This document shows, piece by piece, positions 16,037 through 24,404 of a stretch of DNA of 38,111 nt. The DNA is taken from IMG/VR virus record IMGVR_UViG_3300043540_000263, positions 1 to 38,111 of that record; one strand, written 5' to 3'. The notes beneath the pieces are model-generated. The model did not search any database. It was not told the DNA's origin and worked only from the letters and a program-made list of their open reading frames with translations. The stretch comes from a virus. A program made the position numbers and the translations under genes. Each line of letters starts with the position of its first letter. Position 1 is the stretch's first letter.

Positions 16037-17236
16037 ATGTTGTCCAAAAAGATGGATGTTAAGCACATTGAAAAGTCAAAAGCAGAAACTCCTAAAGGAC
16101 CAGTAATGGGAATGGCTAAAGTGAAAACCCCAACAGGTATGGTAACTCCGTACAATTCAATACACGAGTCGGCAAAAACATTATTTGCCACTCTTATGAA
16201 AAATGAAATACTAAATCCTGGTTTTGCTCATTTTGCACCAATGGAAGAAGCGCCGCCACCTAGACAATTTATTTCTACTCTACTGCCCCCGCTTGACAAA
16301 ATGCTAGGCGGAGGTATACCCCTAGGTAATTTTGGTGAAATATTTGGTAAGAACGGTTCAGGCAAATCCACACTTGCCTACAATATCGGAGTAGCATTTC
16401 AGCGAGCAGGTGGCTATGTGTTCAGTATCGACTCAGAACATTCTTGGGATGTTGAGAGGTTCAAACAGACGGGAGGAGATTTAGGTTCCCTCATTTATTC
16501 TGAGGTAGACACGTTAGAACAAACGTTTGCTTTGCTTATCGCAACCCTGAACAATCAGGCCAAAGCAAAAGACCAAACGCCGTGTCTCATCATAGTAGAT
16601 ACTGTAGCCGCTACACCCCTCGCGGCGGAGCAGAACGCAATTCTTTCTGGTGAAGTGTTCAATGACGCATACGGTGGCGGAAGAGCGAAGTATCTGTCAC
16701 AGCAAATGCGCCAGTTGCCTCGTCTTGTTGGACAGTGTAAAACGTCTATACTATTCCTGAACCAGGTTCGGCAAAAGATGAGCGTGATGCCTTTTCAGGA
16801 TCCTTATGACGTGCCAGGCGGAGAAGCCGTAAAACATTATGCTTCCTTTCGCTTGAAGGTACAGATGATAGGCAAAATAAAAAACGGAGACAAGGTAGTC
16901 GGCCAAAAAGTCAGGTTCGAGACGGTAAAATGCAAAACAGCACCGCCTTTTCAGCGAGCAGACCTTGACTTACTCTACGAGTCGGGAACGTTTGATACCC
17001 TTGCTTCTACCCTACTGTCTTTGAAAGAGCAAAAACTCTTTAAAAAGACTAGTGCAGGATTCAAGGTTTCTGAGAAGCTTCAGAGCATGGGTTTTGCTGA
17101 TGCCTATGCTACAGAAGCAGAATTTCGCTCAGCCGTCGTAGCCAACATGTCGGCACTTGTACCATTGATAGGCTCGCCAGAAAAGGCCGACCTCACAGAA
17201 GAGGTCGATGATGGCGAAAACGGAAAATCAGATTAA
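16037..17236 (+). CDS. uvsX: RecA/UvsX-family recombinase
   Basis: A 399-residue strand-exchange ATPase. Walker A is GKNGSGKST at 104-112, Walker B is LIIVD at 184-188, FLNQVRQK at 240-247 matches the RecA FxNQ(L/V)R motif, and GGEAVKHYASFRLKV is the DNA-binding loop 2 region. The first ~75 residues are a longer N-terminal extension than usual. Its role would be recombination-dependent replication and repair, as for T4 UvsX. AGGAGG precedes the ATG. Its 3' end overlaps the sigma-factor start by 29 bp, so the two are translationally linked. Confidence 0.93.
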   Translation: MLSKKMDVKHIEKSKAETPKGPVMGMAKVKTPTGMVTPYNSIHESAKTLFATLMKNEILNPGFAHFAPMEEAPPPRQFISTLLPPLDKMLGGGIPLGNFGEIFGKNGSGKSTLAYNIGVAFQRAGGYVFSIDSEHSWDVERFKQTGGDLGSLIYSEVDTLEQTFALLIATLNNQAKAKDQTPCLIIVDTVAATPLAAEQNAILSGEVFNDAYGGGRAKYLSQQMRQLPRLVGQCKTSILFLNQVRQKMSVMPFQDPYDVPGGEAVKHYASFRLKVQMIGKIKNGDKVVGQKVRFETVKCKTAPPFQRADLDLLYESGTFDTLASTLLSLKEQKLFKKTSAGFKVSEKLQSMGFADAYATEAEFRSAVVANMSALVPLIGSPEKADLTEEVDDGENGKSD

Positions 17237-18164
17237 ACGCACAGGACCAAGAATAGCTGGACATGATGGTCTCAAAAAAAGTCACTACTATGACGATGAA
17301 TACTACACGGGGCTGTGGTTTGAGTTTTTTGACGAAAATACGTCTCCTGCCCGCAAAGCAGAAATACGCGATGAAATAATTCTATCAGCTAGACTGATAG
17401 CTAAAGGCGTTATACGCACGAACCACTTTTATCAGTTTGCGTCCGAAGATGATTTGCTTCAGGAAGCAAGCTTAAAAGTGGTTCGTGATTTTGAGAAGTT
17501 CAATATTCATCTTAAAGGTAAAAAACCCAAAGCGTTTAACTACCTCACTACTATTATCAAGCACCACCTTCTCACCTACATATCTCGTGCGCGAAAACAC
17601 AAATTCTACACCATTCCTCTTGACGATTTTATGACGCGGAGTAACAATGACCCAAAGGTAAATGAACAGCTCATTGCCACAGACGATGGCTCCGCTGTGC
17701 ATACTGACAACGAAGTTGTACCAGCAAGCTTTATTAGTAGTGACTCTATCGCAGAACAACTACGTATCAATTCTATGATAAACGTTCTTAAGCTGCATCC
17801 TATAGGTGTAGCCATCTTAGCGTTTATTGATGCCGAGATTAAAAATTCACATAAGAAGGTTAAAAACACCCGTAAACCCACAATCAAGAGATTGCTAGGA
17901 TATCTATATTCTCAAGGGTTTCAAGCTAAGGACTGTTTACAATATTTAGAAGATTTACAGTCGGGAATAATACCTAAACTACCAGAGGATGTCTGCACAA
18001 GCAAGGAGTTAGCAAATGTTAGTAAAAAAATCAGAAGCAACGGGGAAAGCAAAACCGCGAGAGGCAAGAAAGTCAGCAAAGAAGGAAGCCGCCACAAAAA
18101 AAGAAGAAAACCAAAGCGCCTTAGTAATGACTCAACACTTGGCGGAAAGTTTAGAAACCCTTAG
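17208..18164 (+). CDS. T4 gp55-like late sigma factor
   Basis: A 318-residue protein. Residues about 35-135 resemble sigma region 2 of gp55-type phage sigma factors: a helical segment ARKAEIRDEIILSARLIAKG, the FASEDDLLQEASLKVVRDFEKFN core-binding stretch, then PKAFNYLTTIIKHHLLTYISRARK for -10 recognition. T4 gp55 directs host RNA polymerase to late promoters whose only element is at -10. The GAATATA elements in this window are plausible targets. The start is ATG 17208 or 17211. The C-terminal ~55 residues are very basic and overlap the next gene by 149 bp in another frame. It ends with TAG. Confidence 0.82.
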   Translation: MMAKTENQIKRTGPRIAGHDGLKKSHYYDDEYYTGLWFEFFDENTSPARKAEIRDEIILSARLIAKGVIRTNHFYQFASEDDLLQEASLKVVRDFEKFNIHLKGKKPKAFNYLTTIIKHHLLTYISRARKHKFYTIPLDDFMTRSNNDPKVNEQLIATDDGSAVHTDNEVVPASFISSDSIAEQLRINSMINVLKLHPIGVAILAFIDAEIKNSHKKVKNTRKPTIKRLLGYLYSQGFQAKDCLQYLEDLQSGIIPKLPEDVCTSKELANVSKKIRSNGESKTARGKKVSKEGSRHKKRRKPKRLSNDSTLGGKFRNP

Positions 18165-18729
18165 AAGAGCACAAGAACAGAATGCTTCTAGTGGTGCTGT
18201 CATTCCCTCTATGCCGCCTCCGCAAACTGCTGTTGCTCCCGTGACTACTCATCAATCACTAGATCTTTCTGTCACGTTCAAGCCACTTGCTATAGATTTG
18301 GAAGAAGTCAAGACCCTTGATAAGCCAGGACGAGAGGGCTTTCTCAAGCTGATGTATTCATGGTTGGCATCACTAGAAGAAGAGCGAAAGATGGCTCACC
18401 AAATGGTTAATGTAATGCAACGTTCCCAAAGTGTTGCCTCCTGTGATCCACAACTAGGACTTATGGCTGGTGCAGTAATACAAAAGCTCGCCGAAAATCA
18501 GCTAAAGATTATCAAAGAAATAAGCAGCGCTATGAAGTTACTGGGTGAGATTAAATTGCAGTGGGAAATGATTGATAGGAGTTTAGAAACAACGCAGGAG
18601 AGCGCATCAGATATGTTTGCGCGTGTAGCTGAGGCACAGGGTATAGAAGCAGAAGGTTTCAATATTAACGACTTGCCGCCTGAACTCAAGAAAGAGATTA
18701 ATATAGACACAGATGAGGAGGAAACATGA
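18016..18729 (+). CDS. Unrecognised coiled-coil protein, candidate small terminase
   Basis: A 237-residue protein with a Lys/Ala-rich N-terminus, a Pro/Thr-rich linker (about 60-85), and a helical, coiled-coil-like core (about 100-210). It ends in acidic NIDTDEEET. The ATG at 18016 has AAGGAG 7 nt before it, although this puts 149 bp inside the sigma gene. The internal ATG 18127 would avoid the overlap but has no ribosome binding site. A small helical protein two genes upstream of GroES and terminase is where a gp16-like small terminase might be expected. That is a positional guess only. It joins the next gene by an ATGA overlap. Confidence 0.7.
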   Translation: MLVKKSEATGKAKPREARKSAKKEAATKKEENQSALVMTQHLAESLETLRRAQEQNASSGAVIPSMPPPQTAVAPVTTHQSLDLSVTFKPLAIDLEEVKTLDKPGREGFLKLMYSWLASLEEERKMAHQMVNVMQRSQSVASCDPQLGLMAGAVIQKLAENQLKIIKEISSAMKLLGEIKLQWEMIDRSLETTQESASDMFARVAEAQGIEAEGFNINDLPPELKKEINIDTDEEET

Positions 18730-19418
18730 CAGAAGAAAATTTGAGACACGCTTTCCAAACACTGCCGTCACTGCCTCTAGAGTGGTTTACGTTTGATATG
18801 TGGCTTAAGGACGGACCGCTTCCTATAATTCCTTCCACGCAGTTAGAACTTTCGGAGAAAAGGCGAGAGCTTGTGAAGAGCATAGAAAAGAGTCTACTTC
18901 CTTTAACTCTTGTAGTGACGGATAGACAAGTAGGTTTTTCGACATTTATGGTTGCCTACGCGATTTATAGACTGTGTGTGCAAGGTCAAAACTCTTTGCT
19001 TGTTTACCCCGACGAAACGACACTAGAGTATTTTAGGATGGTAGCCGCCCTTATGTTATTAGGTTCTCGGACGCAAGCAAATTCACACAAGTCAAATAAA
19101 TACCTATTAATTGCCGACAAGGCAAGTATCCAGTTCGTAAACGGAAACGTGTCTAGCAATTTAGATAACCAATACGACAAGGGCGTTGACTTTTTGGTAT
19201 TTGACACTGCGGGGCAAATTTCTAAAGACACACTTCTAGCAGCCTTGGCTACCGTTACAAATGCTGGAGCGGTAGTAGCGCAACAACCCGCTTTTGAGAG
19301 AACAGGGGATATTAGTGTAGACCAAGAGGGCTGGTTTACAGAATTGTGGAACACTTGCAATGTCAACAAATTGCGACTGACCAGGGAAGATTTACAGTTC
19401 TCAAGTAACCACTCTTAA
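18726..19418 (+). CDS. Terminase-ATPase-like protein lacking catalytic residues
   Basis: A 230-residue protein that looks like the ATPase half of a large terminase, decayed or repurposed. TDRQVGFST at 65-73 lines up with KSRQMGIST (Walker A region) of the real terminase encoded 1.2 kb downstream, and is followed by similar helix residues. DFLVFDT at 155-161 lines up with the Walker B FVVDEA, but the catalytic Glu is Thr. GAVVAQQ at 181-187 sits where the coupling motif STPNG should be. There is no nuclease domain. It overlaps the upstream gene (ATGA) and lies before GroES. It could be a regulatory partner of packaging or a relic; the relationship is inferred from motif spacing alone. Confidence 0.6.
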   Translation: MTEENLRHAFQTLPSLPLEWFTFDMWLKDGPLPIIPSTQLELSEKRRELVKSIEKSLLPLTLVVTDRQVGFSTFMVAYAIYRLCVQGQNSLLVYPDETTLEYFRMVAALMLLGSRTQANSHKSNKYLLIADKASIQFVNGNVSSNLDNQYDKGVDFLVFDTAGQISKDTLLAALATVTNAGAVVAQQPAFERTGDISVDQEGWFTELWNTCNVNKLRLTREDLQFSSNHS

Positions 19419-19435
19419 TTTTAGGAGGACGACCA

Positions 19436-19750
19436 ATGATAACTATCCAACCTTTATATGACCGTGTAGTACTCAAGAGACCCACACCCGTAGAAGAAAC
19501 TACTAGAGGGGGGATTATTATTCCCCAAGCGGTCGTGGGAAAAGAGAAGCCGCTTATCGGAGAGGTGGTAGCAGTAGGTCCAGGAAGATACAACGCCAAC
19601 ATGGAATTAGTACCTACTCATGTTAAGGTGGGTGATAAAGTTCTTGTCGGTAAAATAGCTGGTATTGACGTAGAGCTTGAAGGAGAGAAATATAATATTG
19701 TACAGGAGTCAGAGATAGTTGGAATCGTTATTACGGAGCCGAGCACATGA
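19436..19750 (+). CDS. groES: GroES-type co-chaperonin
   Basis: A 104-residue co-chaperonin. It begins ITIQPLYDRVVLKR, has the mobile loop EETTRGGIIIP that contacts GroEL, the GEVVAVGPGRY strand, VKVGDKVLVGKIAG, and the C-terminal strand YNIVQESEIVGIV. It would cap host GroEL to fold the major capsid protein, the job of T4 gp31. No GroEL gene is in the window. AGGAGGAC precedes the ATG, and the stop overlaps the next start as ATGA. Confidence 0.95.
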   Translation: MITIQPLYDRVVLKRPTPVEETTRGGIIIPQAVVGKEKPLIGEVVAVGPGRYNANMELVPTHVKVGDKVLVGKIAGIDVELEGEKYNIVQESEIVGIVITEPST

Positions 19751-19959
19751 AAGAAGAAAAGAAAGCAAAAGTGCAAATACTGTTTTCGTATGAGTTTTTG
19801 CAAAACGTGCTTGGGGTAGATATTGAACGTTTTCGGGATAAAATACACGCGATGAAATATCGAGGGGCAAATTTTACAGACTTCGATATCCAGTTTAACG
19901 ATGAAATTCGTGCTCTTACTATGATTGGACCTGGCTCAGTAGTGGAGGAGAGCAAGTAA
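19747..19959 (+). CDS. Small unrecognised protein between groES and terminase
   Basis: A 70-residue protein starting MKEEKKAKVQILFSYEFLQNVLG. It is tightly coupled on both sides: ATGA overlap with groES and TAATG overlap with the terminase start, where the last base of TAA is the first of ATG. This arrangement strongly supports it being translated. No motif is recognised. Position suggests a head-assembly or packaging accessory, but nothing in the sequence proves it. Confidence 0.75.
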   Translation: MKEEKKAKVQILFSYEFLQNVLGVDIERFRDKIHAMKYRGANFTDFDIQFNDEIRALTMIGPGSVVEESK

Positions 19960-21851
19960 TGCTCAAACGTCCAGCGTCTAAGAAGATAACCAAACTTGAA
20001 GCGCTAGCCTATCCTACAATCAAGATAGACGGTATTCCTGATACGTCTTCTTGGACTGCTGAAAAGAAGCTTGCCGAGTATTTGAAGTGCAAAAAAGACC
20101 CCGTATATTTTTTGACTCAGTACGGAGTAATATCACACCCTAAAAGAGGGAAAATACCGTTTCGCTTATATGAATTCCAAAAAGAACTGCTGTATACGAT
20201 TAGAGATAATCCAGAGGTAATTGTAAACAAAAGCCGACAGATGGGAATCTCAACGCTTATTGCGGGTTTCTCTGCGTGGTTGACTATTTTTTACAAAGAA
20301 AAAACCGTTCTTATCCTTGCTACTAAAGCTGAAACAGCAAAAGGATTCTTGGAAAAGGTTAAGACTATTTATGCTTACACTCCGCGTTGGATGAAACCAG
20401 CTCCAGCCGAATGGAACAAAATGAAATTGACTTTTGCTCAGCCTAATGGGTCATTCATAGTAGTTAGTACAAAAGCTGCGGATGCTGGTCGTTCCTACGC
20501 ATTATCACTGTTCGTGGTTGACGAGGCTGCGCACATTGCGGGTTTAGAGGATATTTATACTGCAGTACTGCCAACCATTTCTACTGGTGGTCGAGCGATA
20601 ATCCTATCTACCCCCAACGGTCCCCAAGGATTTTTCTATGACACGTGTATGAAGGCAAAAGAGTACGAGCGGTTGAAAAAGACCAACCCTGCTCAGGCAG
20701 ATAAGCTGGCGTCTACAGCATTCAAATATGTAGAATTGCAATGGTATCTTCACCCAGAAAGAGACCAGACCTGGCTGGACAATATGAGAAAGAAATTTAA
20801 TAACGATAGCCGCAAGCTTGCACAGGAAGTTTTGTGCGACTTCACTGCGTCTGGTGATAAAGTCATTAATCCAGACATAATTAAGTGGTATGAAAATGAT
20901 AGCCGCAGGGTGCCCGCATTACCAAATCAGCGAGACATAACGGAACAACTCTTCGCTAGATATCTGCCAGAGGTATTTGAAAATTATGATCTCGGTTCAG
21001 ATGAAAATCGACTCTTGTTGACCGAGCAACTTGCTGAAGCCGCAATAAGGGGACTGAGGTTATACATACCAGCTGAAAAGTTAACTAACACTCAAATATT
21101 TGCTGGTGTTGATGTCGCTTCTGGTGGTGCTGCTGACTATTCAGCTTTTCATTTCAGTGATACGCAAGGTTCTATAGTGGCTTCGTTCAAAGACAAAGTT
21201 AACACACGAATTTTAGCTGTCTTGCTATACTGTTTAGGTCGTTATTATGGAGACGCACAATTAGCCATAGAACGCAATTCATACGGACTTGATGTGATTA
21301 TTCGTCTCAGTGATGAGCTTAGATATCCAAATCTACTTGAAGGTCTACAGAAAAACAAGTTGGGATACACCACCACAGGCATAAGCAGACAGTTATATGT
21401 GAGTAGACTTATTAGTCAATTATCAATACCAGAACTCGAAAAGCGACCCATCCTGAATGACAAAAGATTCCTCGAAGAGTTGTTAGTATTTGTATGGAAA
21501 AATGGTAAACCTCAAGCAGAAGCAAAATGTAATGACGACTTAGTAATGTCTTATGCAATACTATGTACCGCGATAGGAAAAGAGACAACTAGTGATGACC
21601 ATTTGTTAGGAGTTTATAGGGGTGTGGGACAGGAGATTGCCCCCGAAGGTCCTTTAACTCCAAGGATATTGAGAGATGAAATTAACAGAATTGTAGAGGA
21701 TAAAGCTATGCGCGACTCCGCTGAGATGCTCATATCCGCAAATAGTGACAACCCCGCGCTAAGAGAATTGCAAGCTCAACAGGAGATATGGGACCAGTTT
21801 GGAATACCACACATGGCAAACCCTTCAGGAAAACCAAAAGACAATTCCTAA
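19959..21851 (+). CDS. terL: Large terminase subunit (packaging ATPase and nuclease)
   Basis: A 630-residue DNA-packaging motor, gp17-like. ATPase half: adenine-binding FQKELLYTI (73-81), Walker A region KSRQMGIST (91-99) with the non-canonical form seen in some terminases, Walker B SLFVVDEAAHI (183-193), and coupling motif STPNG (217-221). RNase H-like nuclease half: D385 and D393 in GVDVASGGAADYSA, E438 in AIERNSYG, and D526/D527 in KCNDDLVMSYAI. It would cut concatemers and pump DNA through the portal encoded next. All catalytic residues appear present. The start is coupled to the preceding small gene. Confidence 0.95.
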   Translation: MLKRPASKKITKLEALAYPTIKIDGIPDTSSWTAEKKLAEYLKCKKDPVYFLTQYGVISHPKRGKIPFRLYEFQKELLYTIRDNPEVIVNKSRQMGISTLIAGFSAWLTIFYKEKTVLILATKAETAKGFLEKVKTIYAYTPRWMKPAPAEWNKMKLTFAQPNGSFIVVSTKAADAGRSYALSLFVVDEAAHIAGLEDIYTAVLPTISTGGRAIILSTPNGPQGFFYDTCMKAKEYERLKKTNPAQADKLASTAFKYVELQWYLHPERDQTWLDNMRKKFNNDSRKLAQEVLCDFTASGDKVINPDIIKWYENDSRRVPALPNQRDITEQLFARYLPEVFENYDLGSDENRLLLTEQLAEAAIRGLRLYIPAEKLTNTQIFAGVDVASGGAADYSAFHFSDTQGSIVASFKDKVNTRILAVLLYCLGRYYGDAQLAIERNSYGLDVIIRLSDELRYPNLLEGLQKNKLGYTTTGISRQLYVSRLISQLSIPELEKRPILNDKRFLEELLVFVWKNGKPQAEAKCNDDLVMSYAILCTAIGKETTSDDHLLGVYRGVGQEIAPEGPLTPRILRDEINRIVEDKAMRDSAEMLISANSDNPALRELQAQQEIWDQFGIPHMANPSGKPKDNS

Positions 21852-21858
21852 AGAATAC

Positions 21859-21868
21859 GGAATATAAC
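21859..21868 (+). promoter_or_regulatory. Weak late-type element GGAATATAAC before portal
   Basis: GGAATATAAC lies in the 79-nt gap between terminase and portal, about 63 nt before the portal ATG. It is a less exact match than the others because A replaces the final pyrimidine. Confidence 0.3.
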
Positions 21869-21930
21869 AAGGGGCGGTTTGTGTGTGCTTACAGTTTAAC
21901 TAGAATCAGGAAAGGCTGGAGTTAATAGCT

Positions 21931-24231
21931 ATGGCAGATAATAGCAAACCTACATTTATGGATAGACTCTTTTCGCGGTGGAGCGGAAATTACGTACGAG
22001 TGTTAGTGGCTGATTCCCCAGTAATGCCTGGAGGAGTGTCTCGCACCAAGCTCTGGCGTGCTGACAAGATGAAGGATTCTCCATTTCCAACGGGTTACAA
22101 TGCTAGAGACCTTGTTGATGATCCTAGTAGAAACATAGCATTGACAGGATCGCGATTCTACATTTTTAATTTAATGAATGTCAGTAGAAAAATTCGATAC
22201 CACTTATATGACCTCATCGAAGAGTGGCACCCAGAAATTACAGTGGCACTCAACATCATTGCTGACGAGGCTTGTATTACTGGAATGAACAATGAAATTT
22301 TTGATATAGTTATCGAAAAGATGGATGGCGGGGAACTAAGTGATTTAGATGAAGCTGAAGTGGCTGCAATGACTACCATTCTTAACCAATTTTTCTTTAA
22401 GACACTTAATATCTCAGAAATGGCGTGGTCTTGGGTACGAAATTTAGCTAAATATGGAGATTGGTTTGTTGAGCCAGTATTTGGAGAAAAAGGCATTATT
22501 GATGTGGAGCCAATATACGACTTACAAAATGTCAGTAAAATAGATGATAAAACTGGTTTGCCATATTACTTTTACATGCCAGATGCTACTAACCAAGACA
22601 TCCCAAACTATATTGCTAAAGACTTTTCCTCATCAATGATTTGGCAGCCCGCAGTTATGCAGCATTTTACTCCTACTCGTCCAAGCGACTATCTAGTTTT
22701 GTTTGACGGAGAGCTTATTCATTTCAAGCTCGAAGACAAACCACAGTTTTTTCCTTATGGAACTAGTCACTTAGAAGCTATTAGACAGACGTGGGAATTA
22801 CTCAGAAGGATGGAAGACGCTATTTGGGTTTATCGAATTGTACGTGCTCCTGAACGTAGGATATACTACATTTATACAGGAAAATTACCAACTTCTAAGG
22901 CGATGGAGTATGTCAACCTTATCAGAAACAGCTTGAAACGTTCTCCCAATTCTAATACAATCGACTTTACCATGTCACAGTTCAAGGATATTGAATCTAT
23001 TGATAAACGCTTTAGACATGTATCTGTTGATGAAGACATCTGGATCCCTGTTTCCTCTGGTGGAGAAGCAACAAAGGTAGACACGTTACAAGGAGCGAAC
23101 GACTTTAGTTCCATAGGCGATGTAGAGTACTTTAGACAGAAATTATATACCGGTTTGCGAATACCAAAAGCATACTTGTCACTTGAGGAAAACACCAATC
23201 GCGCAACATTGCAACAGCAAGACGTACATTTTGCGCGTATCATACACCGGTTCCAAGCGGCTATCTCAAAAGGATTGGAACAGCTAGCAATTATGCAGTT
23301 GACGGCTTGGTTTACAGGAATGCGGTCTGGTTCATACGAAGACTTTGAAAAGGCAAAAGCACTTATTAAGAAATACAAAATCTCATTTAGGTGGACTACT
23401 GCTTCGTTTATTGAGGAGGCTGCTAGGTATGAAGGATACAAAGCACGAATGGAGATAGCGGAAGGGTTTATAAACCTTTTTGGTCCTAGCGCTAGGTCGT
23501 ATATCATCGAAAAGATTTTCAGACTGTCTCCAGATGAGAAGGAGCTACTTATGACGGGAGAAACGCCAGAGGCGGGAGCGGCTGGAGGAGGTCCAGCTGC
23601 AACGGGAACAGTCCCATTTGGAGAAATGCCCTCAACTGGAGAAGAACCAGAGTTGGGTGGAGCAGGAGAGACGGAATCGTCTGCTACTGGACCCGAATTG
23701 GGCGGCGCGGGAGGAGAGGCTGCTAGCGAAGAGGTGACTCCTACTCCTGGTGGACTGGGAGGGGCTGAGGCACCAGCAGAAGAAACCGTACCAAAGGAGT
23801 CTATGCTGTCTTTCTTTGGTTCTAAACGCAAGCTTATCAAAGAGACTTGGAAGCATATTGCCGAACGCTCTTTCAAGCTGCGGGACAAGCTTATATCGGG
23901 GTCTCCTGTGAGGATAGGCGCGTTGGGAATGAAAGAGTCTTACCGAGAGTTATGGTTCGATTCCTTTGTCACTGCTAAATTAGGTGCAATTAAAGATCGT
24001 CCCGCTGCGCAAGCTAAACTCATCACTGAATCATACAAGAGTATTGTCAAACACCTAACAAACTTAGATTTAATCAAAGAAGCTGAGACCAATGACAGCA
24101 AGTCAACCAATTCAGAAGTACCAGCTGTTCCCCCCACCCTACTCAAGGAGATAAAAGCGGAGGAAGTCAAAACTGCTAATGTCACTAGCAGGTTAGAAGC
24201 AGAGAAAGAGTCCGAATTACTAAAGGATTAA
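21931..24231 (+). CDS. Portal protein, T4 gp20-like
   Basis: A 766-residue portal. The first ~540 residues carry gp20-family features: LYDLIEEWHPEITVALNIIADEA near the N-terminus, GDWFVEPVF, LELLRRMEDA-type helix (WELLRRMEDAIWVYRIVRAPERRIYYI), and the GLRIPKAYLSLEENTNRATLQQQD motif typical of T4-like portals. A Gly/Ala/Pro/Glu linker follows (about 547-625). A separate ~140-residue helical C-terminal region ends in ESELLKD, making it longer than T4 gp20 (524 residues). The dodecameric portal would nucleate prohead assembly and dock terminase. GGAG lies upstream of the ATG. Confidence 0.93.
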   Translation: MADNSKPTFMDRLFSRWSGNYVRVLVADSPVMPGGVSRTKLWRADKMKDSPFPTGYNARDLVDDPSRNIALTGSRFYIFNLMNVSRKIRYHLYDLIEEWHPEITVALNIIADEACITGMNNEIFDIVIEKMDGGELSDLDEAEVAAMTTILNQFFFKTLNISEMAWSWVRNLAKYGDWFVEPVFGEKGIIDVEPIYDLQNVSKIDDKTGLPYYFYMPDATNQDIPNYIAKDFSSSMIWQPAVMQHFTPTRPSDYLVLFDGELIHFKLEDKPQFFPYGTSHLEAIRQTWELLRRMEDAIWVYRIVRAPERRIYYIYTGKLPTSKAMEYVNLIRNSLKRSPNSNTIDFTMSQFKDIESIDKRFRHVSVDEDIWIPVSSGGEATKVDTLQGANDFSSIGDVEYFRQKLYTGLRIPKAYLSLEENTNRATLQQQDVHFARIIHRFQAAISKGLEQLAIMQLTAWFTGMRSGSYEDFEKAKALIKKYKISFRWTTASFIEEAARYEGYKARMEIAEGFINLFGPSARSYIIEKIFRLSPDEKELLMTGETPEAGAAGGGPAATGTVPFGEMPSTGEEPELGGAGETESSATGPELGGAGGEAASEEVTPTPGGLGGAEAPAEETVPKESMLSFFGSKRKLIKETWKHIAERSFKLRDKLISGSPVRIGALGMKESYRELWFDSFVTAKLGAIKDRPAAQAKLITESYKSIVKHLTNLDLIKEAETNDSKSTNSEVPAVPPTLLKEIKAEEVKTANVTSRLEAEKESELLKD

Positions 24232-24263
24232 TGCTATTTGTGGTATCAAAAAATAGTTAGATA

Positions 24264-24300
24264 ATCGCCCTGCTCAATTGAGTGGGGCGATTTGTTTTGT
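24264..24300 (+). terminator. Intrinsic terminator after portal
   Basis: ATCGCCC pairs with GGGCGAT, with an inner palindrome CTCAATTGAG, followed by TTGTTTTGT. It separates the terminase-portal transcript from the next operon. Confidence 0.85.
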
Positions 24301-24306
24301 ATCACA

Positions 24307-24314
24307 GAATATAT
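24307..24314 (+). promoter_or_regulatory. Candidate late promoter element GAATATAT
   Basis: CACAGAATATATTATC lies right after the portal terminator and about 90 nt before the ATG of the 1274-residue gene. Confidence 0.5.
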
Positions 24315-24404
24315 TATCGGAGGCGTTTTCAGTTTATATAGCACCTAGCCTGTTTCAAAATATTTTGGGACGGGGCTGAGATCGACCACGACAAGGAGAC
24401 CTCG

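Noticed and set aside
22872-23888. Long minus-strand open frame (338 codons) opposite the portal gene
   Set aside because: It is antisense to a well-recognised portal; its content mirrors the portal Gly/Ala linker and it has no independent ribosome binding site or promoter.
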